This document shows, in pieces, positions 1 to 9,985 of a stretch of DNA of 64,000 nt (position 1 is its first letter; each line of letters begins with the position of its first letter). The notes beneath the pieces are model-generated. The model worked only from the letters and a program-made list of their open reading frames with translations, was not told the DNA's origin and searched no databases. The DNA is from Candidatus Methanimicrococcus odontotermitis (lineage in GTDB: Archaea > Halobacteriota > Methanosarcinia > Methanosarcinales > Methanosarcinaceae). The translations under genes were made by a program, and so were the position numbers. Location of the stretch: assembly GCA_031286065.1 (NCBI GenBank), contig JAITUZ010000033.1, positions 35,801 through 99,800 on the forward strand, written 5' to 3'.

Positions 1-1184
1 GCTTTGTAATAAGCAAGCAAACTGATGCCGTTCGCAAAGACATAGCCGAGTGCGGACGCCGACAGAATTGCTGCAGGTCCGCCTGAATCGGCCAAGATTG
101 TGAACACCATAATCAGGAAAATGTTGAAAACCGCAATCGCAATCATGGCTCTCATCGGTGTTCCTTTTGCATTCACTTTGGAAAGGTAGGACGGCAAATT
201 GCCTTCGACGGCCATGGAGTGCATCGATCTTGCGGATCCGTTAAAGGCGGTCTGAATAATCAGAATCATTGCCGCAATGAGCATCACAATGACGACTAAG
301 GCGCCCCATTCACCGAAGACTTGAGTCGCCATCGGGAGGAGCGGAGAGATACGCGCTTCTTCGGTTCCGGCAATGCCGAGCGTTCCTGTAACGGACGCTT
401 GGACGAAAACGAAAGAGAACAAGCAGATTAAACCGCAGGCAAAGAGCGCTTTCGGAACATCGGACTTCGGAGTTTTATATTCCGGCCCGTAAATGGCTGC
501 TGTTTCCCAGGCGCAGGCACTCCATTGAGCGGTTGCCATGATGCCGAAGAAAACCAAAATGTTTGAAAGTCCCCAATCCCAACCGGCAGGATACCAGTTG
601 TCGGTAATGTATTCCAAGTGGAAATTACCGGTAAAGAACGGTGCGACCGTAATCACGAAAAGCGGAATCAATGAGAAAACAGCTAAAATGTAGCCGATTG
701 TCGCGCCGCTTGAAATGCCTCTTGCATTAATCAAAATCAGCGCCGTGAATATAATTATGCCCGCCCCGATAGAAAGGATCATGGGAGGCACGCCTGCAAA
801 CGACGGAATGAAAGTCGGCATAATGCCGATGAGATAGTCGCTGATCAAAATTGAGTAAATCGCAAGCACGGGATTCCATGCGAACCAATAACTCCAGGCA
901 CTGAATCCGCCGATGAATTTACCTGTTTTCGTTCCCGCGCCGAACACTGTCTGCGCAAAACCCGGCAAACCGGACGCGTCAGAGAAGGTTGCCGCCATTT
1001 CACCGTATGCCAAGTTTTGGATAAAGCCCTGCAGTACTGAAAGGCCCCACGCGACAATCGCGAAGGCCCAAAGTGAAATGGCGAAAGTACCGATTGACGG
1101 TAAAATCAATAACGGTACGCCGAGCGCAATTGCAAGACCTTGTTTCCAATCAATTGATCTTTGTAATGAAGTATCACTGTCCAC
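1..1184 (-). CDS. APC-superfamily permease, C-terminus cut by window edge
   Basis: Absent from the ORF track because the frame runs off the left edge. I read an open frame from a GTG at 1184, preceded by a GGGTGG ribosome site, without a stop to position 1 (about 394 residues). The protein is strongly hydrophobic with many membrane segments and has the layout of the amino acid-polyamine-organocation (APC) family. In Methanosarcina, APC permeases often accompany methylamine methyltransferase genes and are annotated as methylamine permeases. The divergent neighbour here is a methanogenesis-type FilR1 regulator, so a methylamine or amino acid substrate is plausible. Substrate choice is inference; the family assignment is fairly secure. 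Confidence 0.75.
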   Translation of the reverse strand, partial: MDSDTSLQRSIDWKQGLAIALGVPLLILPSIGTFAISLWAFAIVAWGLSVLQGFIQNLAYGEMAATFSDASGLPGFAQTVFGAGTKTGKFIGGFSAWSYWFAWNPVLAIYSILISDYLIGIMPTFIPSFAGVPPMILSIGAGIIIFTALILINARGISSGATIGYILAVFSLIPLFVITVAPFFTGNFHLEYITDNWYPAGWDWGLSNILVFFGIMATAQWSACAWETAAIYGPEYKTPKSDVPKALFACGLICLFSFVFVQASVTGTLGIAGTEEARISPLLPMATQVFGEWGALVVIVMLIAAMILIIQTAFNGSARSMHSMAVEGNLPSYLSKVNAKGTPMRAMIAIAVFNIFLIMVFTILADSGGPAAILSASALGYVFANGISLLAYYK

Positions 1185-2563
1185 AAAACCACCCTGGTTT
1201 TTATATAATAATTACAACAATTTGACAAACACACGCGAACCGAAATTTTCAAAACGAAATCCTATCAAAATTTTAGATAGAATTATTCAATTCTCATCGT
1301 TTCTAAAAAATCAAAACTATAAAAATGATGGCAATAGAACTTAGTTTTCAGAATCGGCCAAAGCCGAAAAATCCTGAATAGTGCTTACAGCCCACGCCCA
1401 TCCAGTCATTTTGTTTGTCTTAAACCTCCGTATATTTTGCGCGGATGTTTTTTAATTCATCATGCAAAATGGGTCGCGAAATAAAAAATAAAGTTCAAGA
1501 GACGGAAATCTCTCAAATATACCCCCATATACCTATAATAAATTTCAACAGCGTTGAAAAATCACAGGCTTTATTTTTTCTATTTTCTGAAGGACAATTA
1601 AATTACCCTCCAAAAATTATTCGCACCGTGTAAATAGACAAAATCGTATATAGTATAACCGTTTGATGTAATCCTGTTGCTGTCATATATGGCAAAGGAA
1701 TTTGAAAAATCTGGCACTCGATTGAATTATAAAGATTTTGTAATAATCATCTCTCATTACATAATCCCGGCGGAATGGGATAATTTTGTGATCCTTTCTA
1801 TAGAAAACGGTGTCTATTTCATCTGTTTAATTAATGTAAAACTGTCCGATTTCATCCTCATTTTTTAAGATTTATCACAAATAAATTTTTGATGAGATTT
1901 TTCATTGATTTTTTAAAGATATATTTCAATATTTTTCACCGAATTATTAAGCATTTTCTTCTGATTTTATCTAAAAAACAGTCTTTTTTTTAAACTATTG
2001 CAGCGAATCCGAGAGCTTTTTAAGAAAAATGCGGATTTTGTTTTTTTAAAAATTTTATTCGGTAAAAAAACGCGCCTTTTTTTCTATTGGCAATACTTCA
2101 GCTTTATATAGTTTAACTTGGATTGAAAACATATCCTTTAAAATTTTATATCGCTTGAATGATTTTGTAACTGTATAACCTAAATCCAAGCTGTAATTTG
2201 ATTATCGGGGGAGCTATATGATGAATTATAATGACGAATTATATTGAAGAATTATATTGAAGAATGCGGCGGGCAATGTGAGAAGAATGCGCTGAATCAT
2301 ATTGTTCCGGTTCAGTTAATTGAGTCTTCCTTTCGAAAAATGATATGTCATTGTAAAGGAATCCGGCCCCTTTCAAATTATAATACTTTATTAATTATAT
2401 AACTTAAAATCATTCATTACTTCAAAAATCAAAAGCAAATCCAATTCAAAGCAAATCCAATTCAAAGTAAATTTAATTCAAAATAAATCAAATTCAAATT
2501 AATTAATAATTAATTCAAAATTAATTAAAGTCAATTAATTCAAAATAAATTCAAAAATAAATT
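1185..2563. other. Long AT-rich intergenic region with short repeats
   Basis: About 1.4 kb separates the divergent permease and regulator. It is very AT-rich and has no convincing intact gene; the small ORFs at 1445 and 1677 have no recognisable features. A 13-bp tandem duplication (GAATTATATTGAA) lies at 2236-2261, after a GGGGGAG and ATG codons. From about 2430 to 2560 a degenerate 'aattcaaa' motif repeats many times. Long leaders are typical of regulated methyltransferase and regulator genes in Methanosarcina, so it may hold both promoters. Confidence 0.5.
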
Positions 2564-3388
2564 GTGGGGGCGTCTTTAGAGTTGAATAAATCAAAAGCAA
2601 CGTTAACTTTGAGCGATATCATTTGTCTTTCAGAGAAAAGAAGATTAATTCTCTCACTCCTCGGCAAGAACGAATATTCAATCGATGAGCTCACTGAAAA
2701 AATGAATATGACGGCGCACTCCCTGTCGCCTCAGCTCAAAACGCTGAGGGACGAAGAGCTCATTATATTAAAAGACGGTGTGTACCGGCTGACGAACATC
2801 GGGGAAATTCTTGTAAAAAACATGTCCCATCTTTTCGAAACGATTGATATTCTCGAAAAAGATCAGCGTTTCTGGTTCAGCCGGAATCTTTCTGTCATTC
2901 CGGCAGACTTGGCGGAGCAGATATGCAATATCGGCAATTATAAGCTTTTGGAATATGACATCAGTGAATATATGTATGCCGTGCCGGCTGAATTCTGCGA
3001 CAATTTCAAAAAATCCAAGAACGCTCTCTGCCTTCTGTCAATCTATCATCCGATTTACACGGAAATGTAGTTCGAAATGGCCGAATCCGGCAAAGATATG
3101 ACTCTTATCGTGACATCGAAAGTCTATGATCGGCTTGTCGAAGAACACGGAAAACGCCTCTCCGATATTATCCGAAAAGAAAATGTCACATTCATGAAAT
3201 TGAATGACAGAAGCAACGCAATCAGTCCGTCCATGACAATTACGGATGTTTTTACATACATTTATTTCTTCAACAAAGACGGCGTTTACGACTATAAAAT
3301 CATCATCGGCTTTGAAGATGTCACTCGTATGTGGGCAAAAGAACTGTACAAATATTATAAAAAACAGTCCGTCGCTGTTGAAGAATGA
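2564..3388 (+). CDS. FilR1/Msr-type transcriptional regulator with in-frame TAG
   Basis: Two ORFs in one frame (2564-3070 and 3077-3388) are separated by a single TAG at 3068-3070. Read through, they give a 274-residue protein: winged helix-turn-helix at about residues 15-85, then the FilR1 (DUF1724) domain found in methanogen regulators such as the Msr proteins of Methanosarcina acetivorans, which control methyltransferase genes. The intact paralogue at 59025 aligns across the TAG: 'HPIYTEM' matches 'SPVYQSV', the TAG falls opposite a Tyr, and the FilR1 core continues. The most economical reading is pyrrolysine (or another amino acid) at that position rather than a pseudogene. The GTG at 2564 is the track start; a TTG at 2582 behind the GGGGG run is an alternative. 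The target is probably the divergent permease or a methyltransferase gene outside the window. Confidence 0.8.
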
Positions 3389-3606
3389 CGGCGGAAAACA
3401 TGAAGTGCCGGCAGCGTATGAAATCGCTTCGAAGCTGATTTCATTTCGATAAAAGCCGGCGGATACATGTTTTACTTTTTGAGATTGAAAGTTTTAATTT
3501 TTGAGATTGAAATTTTGATTTTTGAATTGAAAGTTTCGATTTGAGAACGGAAATTTAAATCAAGGTTGAAATCTAAACATCCCTGATTGAAACCTTTTCC
3601 TAATTT

Positions 3607-6600
3607 TTACATAAAATCAGTCAGTGATGTCTTTTTAATTTTATGGTTTTCAAACGTCTGAATGATATCCTGCTCCAGAAGCTCAATGTGTTCAAGCGTG
3701 TATTCGGAAACGTGATATTTGAGAGCGACTTCTTTTGAAACTTCCACATATTTTCTGACCGCGCCTTCATGAACGGTTAAAATAATATTTCCGCCGCCGC
3801 ATTTCTGACAGACGCCGGTCAAAGGCGGTCTTCTGTATTTCGCTTCGCACCGGATGCAGCGAAATGTTTGTTTTGAAAAAGCGCGGAGGTTGCCCATTAT
3901 ATCCGGCAGGAAATGTGATTTTAAAACGAGTTCGGCAACATCGGTTTCATCGACCGCGCGGATTTTTTCAGCCAGCTGAAGCTGCGCCTCCATTTTATCT
4001 GTCATCGTCTCTAAAGTCTTATACGCGGAAAAGGCGGGTCCGCTCGCGATATTCGTTGTATTGTGCGTGAACATGAAATTTTCGTATTGATTCGGTGTTT
4101 TCAGGCGGCTGTTGACCAAATCCATTATTTTTGAAATTTCGGCCGGATTTTTATACTCTTCTGTCGCCAAATAGAATTCATGCGGATAACGAGCGCACAT
4201 ATCGATATTATGCGCCTCTTTATCGATTTCATTCGGATCGATCCGAATCGTTAAAACCAGCGGCGCGTCCATTTGCCCGCCGCGTTTGTCCGGCAGATAT
4301 TCGCGGGAAAAGTTGAGCAATCCGTCCAGCAAAAGCATGATGCAGTCTTCGTCGCCGTCGCAGTTCCGGCGTTTGGAGGCGTGGAAATACGGATGCGCAA
4401 ATCCGACGGACGCTTTTGTAAAGCCGGCCAAACGCCCCAAAACACCCGCGGAAGTGTGCGGCGCCAGTCCGATGACCATCACGCCGAGCAGATCTTTAAT
4501 GCTGCAGCAATTGTAATACGGTTCAACCCCGTAATACCGCTTCAGTAAATCATCAATATACTGCGTTGTTTTCAGCAGATATTCGGCGCAGTCGACCGAT
4601 ATAATCAAATCCTGAACGAACAGGCAGACGACTTGGTCGCCCGACTCCAATTCTTTGCCGTGGATATCTTTTTCATAACCGAGCTTTTTCAAATCTTCCG
4701 CCGTAATTCCGAGTTCGTCGGCGCGGATATGCGTCAGCGGGATGTCGGACATATCGTAACGGGCGGTGCCGTCTTTGAAAATATAAATTTCATGAAGGGC
4801 GCGGAGAATTCCTTTTTCAAGCGGTTCCGGAGTTTTGGCCCGGCTCATTAATTCTTTGACGCCTTTGATCAGTTCAAAATTATCACGGACATTCAGCCGC
4901 TCGATAGCGTCTTTGTAAATCGGGCGGAATTCAATCGATTTTTTGCGGCCGCCCATTGTTGGTTTTTCACACTTGGGGCACTTCGTCTCCTGCGTTTCAA
5001 TGCCGCAGCGCGGACAAAACAGCCGCTCAATCGTAAATTCACCGCAGCCGCAGCGCCATTTGTGCGTTTCCCGCCCGCAGCGCGGACAGAAGCGCATGCC
5101 GATTTTTATTTCGAATTTGCCGGTCATCGCGTTCATATCTTCGCGGTATTCGGAAGCGTTAACGAGATTTCTGGTTTTTCCGCCATGTTCGCCGATTGGG
5201 AAAAGAACCTGGGCTGCCGGCGACATCTTGCGAAGCGCCGATTTTTCCGGCCGTCCCATGCGCGCGCCGATACGAGACGGGGCGCGGGCTTTGATTGTCA
5301 TTTTCGAAAGGGCGCTGACGGCATCGACCGTTAATTCAATGCCTGCCGATTTGATTTCTTCGGCGGTCCATGTTTTTTCAAGCCGATTGTCATGACAGGC
5401 GGTCAACCCCAAACATCTCAAAATATGCGTCGGCGGCGTCACTAAAATCCGTTTTTCACCGTCGATTTCTCTGACTTTGTGCAAAATCAAAATATTTTCA
5501 AATAATGACTTGATGCCGTTCTCTTTTGATTTTTCGTAAGGAAGCGCCAAACAAGAAACTTCTTTCAAAGAACCGCTTTCCGTATCGGCATAGTTGATCA
5601 TCCGGCCGTTTTCTGCCGTAAAATCCGCCAGCTTTTCCAGCTCTTCCAAGTAGAGATCATGCCATAAATAATTGTAATCGGGGTGCAGCGGGATGCCGTT
5701 TTCAGCGAACAGAAACGCTTCTTCTTCTGAGATATGCTTGAGTTTTTCAGTATCGCCGGGATTTGGAAAACGGGCGGCTTCAAGTCTCTTCTCGTCTTTT
5801 AAGCGGCTGTATCCTTTTTCATAATCATAGAGCCACCATTCGAAACAATAAGGGGACGGCATCAAAATATGATTATTTTCCAAAAAGTCGCCGTAATTAA
5901 ATAATATTTCACCGATATCAATGATGAATTCGATATCGGGTTTGATTAACAGCGCGGTTTTTTCATCATCGGCGCGGACGACGTCGCCGTTTTTGAGCCG
6001 AACGGTCGGGCCTTCGATCGAGTCGACCGCTGCCATTCCTGCGGCTTTTCCGGGGCGTTCCACTTTCAGCTGTGTTCCGTTTGTAATAAAATCATCCAAA
6101 ATAAACATGCCGGCAGGGCTGATCCCGGCCGCAGCGAACGACGTATTTCTGGATCGCCCGTACCTGAGGCGGAAACCGCCTTCGCGGGACGGATGAGAAA
6201 AGAGAGGCCGGCCTGCGATTAAATCTTGGATGTATTTGGTTTTCGGCTTTACTTTAATTGTGACGGCGCCGGGTTTTCCTGAAACCGCCGGCGCATCGTC
6301 TCCTTTTTTATCTTCCGTTTTCACGCCGGCGATGAGTTTGTCCAGGAATTCCCAGCCGTCCATTTTCAAATTATCAACATGCTTTTTCACTTTCGGCGCT
6401 TTTAAAATCATTCCTTCGGCAATGACAAGAGCCATCCCGCCGCGGAGACGGTTTCCGGGGATTTCGGGCATGTTTCGGTACCCTTCCACTTCCGTGTCTT
6501 CCGTTGAGTCTCCGTCCACGCAGACCGGACAATTTTCAACGATTAAGCGAATCTCATCATCGGTGGGAGAATACTGCAGCGACGCTTCTCTTTTGTAAAG

Positions 6601-7176
6601 GCGGATTTCCTCGGCGTAACGCTCTACCAATTCTTTGCGCGGTTTAAAACGATCCAACCCGAGACTGCGGCGCACATAATCTCCGACCAGCACTGAAAGC
6701 GCCTGCGCCGTTCCGCCTGCGCTGCGGATCGGGCCGGAGTAATAAATTCTTAAATATTCCGTCCCATCATTATTTTTATCAATTTTGACTTCGGCGATCC
6801 CTTCAATCGGCGCGGCGACAACGCCTTCTGTGATGACGGCCATCGAAACGCGAATCGCGGCGTCGACCGCCTGTTCTCTTGATTTGAAGCCGCCGACTTT
6901 TCCTTCCGCGATTTCCTTGCCGATTAAAAGAGCGGCTTCTTCACGGTTTTTACCGTCTTCTTCAATTTGGCGGAGACGGTCGGCGACACCTTTGACGCCG
7001 ATTAAATTTTCAACACGGTCGGCAAGGTCTTTCGCGAGCGGAATTTCGACATATGGGTGCGGATCTTCTCCTCGGGAGCGGGCGGTGTTTGCCGTTTCCA
7101 TCTCTTTGGATAATTTCGCTTCCAACGAATCGAAATATTTTTGCATGGCTTCGCTTTGAGCCGGTTTTTTCTCCAT
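3607..7176 (-). CDS. polC: DNA polymerase II (D family) large subunit DP2
   Basis: Catalytic large subunit of the archaeal replicative polymerase PolD, working with the small exonuclease subunit DP1. About 1189 residues from the ATG at 7176, which has an AGGCGA ribosome site; the track start 15 codons upstream has none. The sequence shows the N-terminal DP2 region, a paired zinc-finger segment near residues 695-740 (CPRC, CGCG, CPRC, CPKC), the acidic active-site motif NCDGDED near residue 942, and a C-terminal zinc ribbon (CIRC...CQKC). No intein interrupts the active-site region, although PolD large subunits often carry one there. It follows a small membrane protein gene and tsaC on the same strand with close spacing. 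Confidence 0.97.
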   Translation of the reverse strand: MEKKPAQSEAMQKYFDSLEAKLSKEMETANTARSRGEDPHPYVEIPLAKDLADRVENLIGVKGVADRLRQIEEDGKNREEAALLIGKEIAEGKVGGFKSREQAVDAAIRVSMAVITEGVVAAPIEGIAEVKIDKNNDGTEYLRIYYSGPIRSAGGTAQALSVLVGDYVRRSLGLDRFKPRKELVERYAEEIRLYKREASLQYSPTDDEIRLIVENCPVCVDGDSTEDTEVEGYRNMPEIPGNRLRGGMALVIAEGMILKAPKVKKHVDNLKMDGWEFLDKLIAGVKTEDKKGDDAPAVSGKPGAVTIKVKPKTKYIQDLIAGRPLFSHPSREGGFRLRYGRSRNTSFAAAGISPAGMFILDDFITNGTQLKVERPGKAAGMAAVDSIEGPTVRLKNGDVVRADDEKTALLIKPDIEFIIDIGEILFNYGDFLENNHILMPSPYCFEWWLYDYEKGYSRLKDEKRLEAARFPNPGDTEKLKHISEEEAFLFAENGIPLHPDYNYLWHDLYLEELEKLADFTAENGRMINYADTESGSLKEVSCLALPYEKSKENGIKSLFENILILHKVREIDGEKRILVTPPTHILRCLGLTACHDNRLEKTWTAEEIKSAGIELTVDAVSALSKMTIKARAPSRIGARMGRPEKSALRKMSPAAQVLFPIGEHGGKTRNLVNASEYREDMNAMTGKFEIKIGMRFCPRCGRETHKWRCGCGEFTIERLFCPRCGIETQETKCPKCEKPTMGGRKKSIEFRPIYKDAIERLNVRDNFELIKGVKELMSRAKTPEPLEKGILRALHEIYIFKDGTARYDMSDIPLTHIRADELGITAEDLKKLGYEKDIHGKELESGDQVVCLFVQDLIISVDCAEYLLKTTQYIDDLLKRYYGVEPYYNCCSIKDLLGVMVIGLAPHTSAGVLGRLAGFTKASVGFAHPYFHASKRRNCDGDEDCIMLLLDGLLNFSREYLPDKRGGQMDAPLVLTIRIDPNEIDKEAHNIDMCARYPHEFYLATEEYKNPAEISKIMDLVNSRLKTPNQYENFMFTHNTTNIASGPAFSAYKTLETMTDKMEAQLQLAEKIRAVDETDVAELVLKSHFLPDIMGNLRAFSKQTFRCIRCEAKYRRPPLTGVCQKCGGGNIILTVHEGAVRKYVEVSKEVALKYHVSEYTLEHIELLEQDIIQTFENHKIKKTSLTDFM

Positions 7177-7217
7177 GGTTTCGCCTGAAAAACAATCGTA
7201 AATAAAATAAGAGCGGA

Positions 7218-7466
7218 TCAAAGCTTTCCTGTTCTCATCTTATTCGCCATCAGCAACTGGAAAACAATTGTCAGCACAATAATAAACGCGCCGGCGAAAA
7301 TCAATCTCCGGCCGATTCTTGTCATCAGCGGACTGAAGTTTAACATCATTAAGAGAAAACCGCCGGAAATGATCACCAGGTTGATGATATTGACGGTTTT
7401 AACGGTTTTTGTGACTTGTTTTCCCTGCGTTTGGCTTCTGATTTTCGCTTTTTTTTCTGCGTTCAC
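7218..7466 (-). CDS. Small two-helix membrane protein
   Basis: 82 residues from a GTG at 7466 that overlaps the tsaC stop as GTGA and has a GGGAGG site upstream; the longer track start lies inside tsaC. A basic N-terminus rich in Lys, Gln and Thr is followed by two hydrophobic segments (about residues 26-47 and 56-75) joined by a short basic loop. It resembles small archaeal membrane proteins of unknown function. Translational coupling to tsaC and proximity to polC suggest one transcript. No enzymatic motif is visible. Confidence 0.75.
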   Translation of the reverse strand: MNAEKKAKIRSQTQGKQVTKTVKTVNIINLVIISGGFLLMMLNFSPLMTRIGRRLIFAGAFIIVLTIVFQLLMANKMRTGKL

Positions 7467-8101
7467 TCTGATACCTCCCCGATACATTTTCTGATTTCAG
7501 ATATATCCAATCCGCCCGTTCTTAATATTTTCGGCGGCGTTACCGTTAAGTCAATAATTGTCGATGGTCTCTGAATTTCAGTTTCTCCGCCATCTATAAG
7601 CAAATCGATTTTACCGTCCAGATCCTCTAAAACATCCGCGGCGGATCTCGGCTCTCGGCTGCCTGATTTATTGGCGCTCGGGCACGCCAAAGGCCCGGCG
7701 CGGCGCACGATCTCAAGCGCGATCGGGTGCGCCGGAACACGCAAGCCGACTGTTTCTTTTCCGGCAGTGATTTGGTCTGAAATCTCTGCTTTTTTCTTCA
7801 GTATGAGCGTCATCGGTCCCGGCCAAAAGTTTTCCGCGAGTTTCCGCGCGTTTATCGGGATTTCGTCCGCGATCAATGACATGTCGTCCGCGGCCGATAT
7901 TAAAATGCTGAGCGGTTTTTCTGAAATTCGCCCTTTGGCGTGGTAAATCTTCATAACGGCGCTTTTATCGGTAATGCGTGCGCCGAGACCGTAAACCGTT
8001 TCGGTCGGAAACGCCGCGATTTTTCCGCTTTGGAGCGCGTCCGCCGCCGCGCTGACAGCGTTTTCAAAATCCGCCGCCGCGTAAACTTTGGTTCTCGGCA
8101 T
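7463..8101 (-). CDS. tsaC: L-threonylcarbamoyladenylate synthase (Sua5/YrdC family)
   Basis: 212 residues, a single YrdC domain. It makes threonylcarbamoyl-AMP from threonine, bicarbonate and ATP for the t6A37 modification of ANN-decoding tRNAs. The family motifs are present: PTETVYGLG near the N-terminus, KGRISEKPLS in the nucleotide-binding region, and SANKSG with the following basic residues near the middle. The C-terminal Sua5 extension is absent, so it is the short TsaC/YrdC form. A GGGG-containing ribosome site precedes the ATG. The stop overlaps the next gene by 4 bp. Confidence 0.95.
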   Translation of the reverse strand: MPRTKVYAAADFENAVSAAADALQSGKIAAFPTETVYGLGARITDKSAVMKIYHAKGRISEKPLSILISAADDMSLIADEIPINARKLAENFWPGPMTLILKKKAEISDQITAGKETVGLRVPAHPIALEIVRRAGPLACPSANKSGSREPRSAADVLEDLDGKIDLLIDGGETEIQRPSTIIDLTVTPPKILRTGGLDISEIRKCIGEVSE

Positions 8102-8136
8102 TTTATTTCCCCAAAAAGGACTGAGCCGGCCGGAAT

Positions 8137-9384
8137 TTATTGGCCGGTGTTGTATCTTAAAACGGCGACGATGCCGCCGAAAGCGGACATCAGCTGATTG
8201 CCTTCGTCAAAGTCCGTTGAAATAAAGTGAACGACAGCGTTGGATCTGTCCGCCGATTCCGACAGTTCGTCCACAACGTCTCTGATTTCAACATCTGTCA
8301 ATTCCGCGCCGCATTTGGAGCAATTGCCGATATCCGGAATGTGCTCACCGGGGCGCCAGGTGCGTGTCTTTTTATTCAGTTCGCCGCAATTCTGACAAGT
8401 CGCAGTCATTCTTTCCGCTCTTAAATCTTCAGACAGGATCAGCATTTCAACGGCATTGATTTCCAAGTTGGAGCGAACGCTTTTTTCACCGTAGGAAGCG
8501 CGTCCCGACTCCGCGATCAATTCTTTGAAGAATTGCTTCATGATGTTTTTTTGTTCCATCAGCTCCAAATCGGCAAGCTTCTCGGCGGCGGCGTTCACCA
8601 GTTCGTGAAGGCCCGATTCATCCGTATAAGCGATATCAAAGAGGCCGAGAACTTTTTTCAAAAGTTCGTGGTGGAAAAATTCACCGTCGTAGAATTCTTC
8701 TTTTGTCGGTGACGGCCCGCCGATGAGGATGCCTTTGAATTCCTTCGGGTCGGCCGTCAGGAAAACTTCGCTGGCGGCATCGCCGATTCTCTTGTAGAAG
8801 TCATGGATCGCAATCAATCTCAAACTTTGAAAACGCTGGGCGCTCTGACCGCCTTTGCGCTGCTTGCCGGGAACGGTTGATGTCAGGCGGCGAAGCGGCT
8901 CGATTTTTTTTCCGACGAGTGTTCCGACGGTGGCTTCTCTTCTGTCCATGACAAGAAGGCCGAACGTTCCTTTTTCTTTGAGCATATATTCAAGAGGTTC
9001 TAAGAAAAATTCCGAATTGCAGTGATATTTGTAAGTCACAATCGGGTCCGGCGGATGGATGACGTAACTCTCCATGCTCGTTTTATTGGCTCCGATGTCT
9101 ACCGCGCCCGTAAAATAAACGATGCCGTTTTCAGGAACTTTGTCTAAGTATCTGAGTCTCGCTAAAAGAGAATCAATAGCGCCTTGAACATTCGTTTTTG
9201 TCAGCTTGGATTTGATGTTTGACGCTTGGCTGTGCTCTTCTCTTAAATCCGCGGTCACATCAGAAATTTGTTTGTCGGGGGGGATATAAAGTGAAACCAG
9301 TTCCGTGCTTCTTCCTTTCTTATCGCGGAGGCTCTCAAGCGTTTTTTTGAATTCGTATTTTTCATGCGCTGACGTTTCTGCCAT
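8137..9384 (-). CDS. prf1: Peptide chain release factor aRF1
   Basis: 415 residues from the ATG at 9384, which has CGGAG 8 nt upstream; the track start 35 codons upstream adds a non-homologous tail. It terminates translation by recognising stop codons and triggering peptidyl-tRNA hydrolysis. It has the stop-codon-recognition motif NIKS (within SNIKSKL), the YxCxxxF motif as YHCNSEF, and the catalytic GGQ loop (GGQSAQRF). The C-terminal domain has zinc-ribbon cysteines (CQNC...CSKC). All standard decoding motifs are present, so nothing here predicts loss of UAG recognition. This matters because four genes in this window carry internal TAG codons. Confidence 0.97.
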   Translation of the reverse strand: MAETSAHEKYEFKKTLESLRDKKGRSTELVSLYIPPDKQISDVTADLREEHSQASNIKSKLTKTNVQGAIDSLLARLRYLDKVPENGIVYFTGAVDIGANKTSMESYVIHPPDPIVTYKYHCNSEFFLEPLEYMLKEKGTFGLLVMDRREATVGTLVGKKIEPLRRLTSTVPGKQRKGGQSAQRFQSLRLIAIHDFYKRIGDAASEVFLTADPKEFKGILIGGPSPTKEEFYDGEFFHHELLKKVLGLFDIAYTDESGLHELVNAAAEKLADLELMEQKNIMKQFFKELIAESGRASYGEKSVRSNLEINAVEMLILSEDLRAERMTATCQNCGELNKKTRTWRPGEHIPDIGNCSKCGAELTDVEIRDVVDELSESADRSNAVVHFISTDFDEGNQLMSAFGGIVAVLRYNTGQ

Positions 9385-9666
9385 ACTAAAACTCCGATAA
9401 TCATTAATAATTAAATAATAAACATTTCCGTCCGATTCGGTTTTCTTTGGCGGCTTTTTCCTTTCAGCCGCCCGCGTCTGTTCAATCATTTCTGAAAAAC
9501 TTTACGCGCCGTAATGAAATTGATCTATGGATTGGATTTGAAACTAAAAGAAACTCATAAATTATAAATTAATCTGAGAGACCGCCGTTTCGTTATTTTA
9601 AATCGAGGTCCGGATTTCGTTTAATAAAAAATGCGCTTCATGATTTAAAAATCAAAAATATGACAG

Positions 9667-9738
9667 CGCCCCGACTGAGATTCGAACTCAGGTCGAAAGC
9701 TCCGGAGGCTCTCAGGATATCCGCTACCCTATCGGGGC
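9667..9738 (-). tRNA. tRNA-Arg (anticodon CCG)
   Basis: The minus strand folds as a 72-nt tRNA. The 7-bp acceptor is GCCCCGA/TCGGGGC, the T-arm CTGAG-TTCGAAT-CTCAG, and the anticodon stem AGAGC/GCTTT encloses loop CTCCGGA, giving anticodon CCG for CGG codons. The D-arm is GGGT...ATCC. No CCA is encoded. It is one of a pair of similar tRNA-Arg genes. Confidence 0.88.
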
Positions 9739-9822
9739 TGTCAGTCAAAATGAAAGGATGAATTAAACAAAAAAGCGATCGTTTTAATAAAAAAACGACC
9801 GCCTGATTCTGTTTTTCTTCAG

Positions 9823-9894
9823 CGTCCCGACTGAGACTCGAACTCAGGTCGAAAGCTCCGCAGGCTTCCAGGATATCCACTACCCTATCAGGAC
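9823..9894 (-). tRNA. tRNA-Arg (anticodon GCG)
   Basis: A 72-nt tRNA on the minus strand. The acceptor GTCCTGA/TCGGGAC contains one G-U pair. The anticodon stem GAAGC/GCTTT encloses loop CTGCGGA, giving anticodon GCG for CGC/CGU. The T-arm, with CTGAG-TTCGAGT-CTCAG, and the variable region nearly match those of the adjacent tRNA-Arg(CCG), so the pair probably arose by tandem duplication and anticodon divergence. Confidence 0.86.
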
Positions 9895-9985
9895 ACGCCG
9901 AGAATCATGAATGGCTGATATAGAATATAAACCTTATTATTCGAATGAGGAAAATGAGCGGTTTGGCAATGGTTCCGGCGCGGCG

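Noticed and set aside
1445-1868. Two small ORFs in the AT-rich region (62 and 63 residues)
   Set aside because: No ribosome site, no similarity, composition follows the AT-rich background.
4943-5395. 150-residue plus-strand ORF
   Set aside because: Antisense shadow of the polC zinc-finger region.
3607-7176. Intein in polC
   Set aside because: The reading frame across NCDGDED is continuous and of normal family length.
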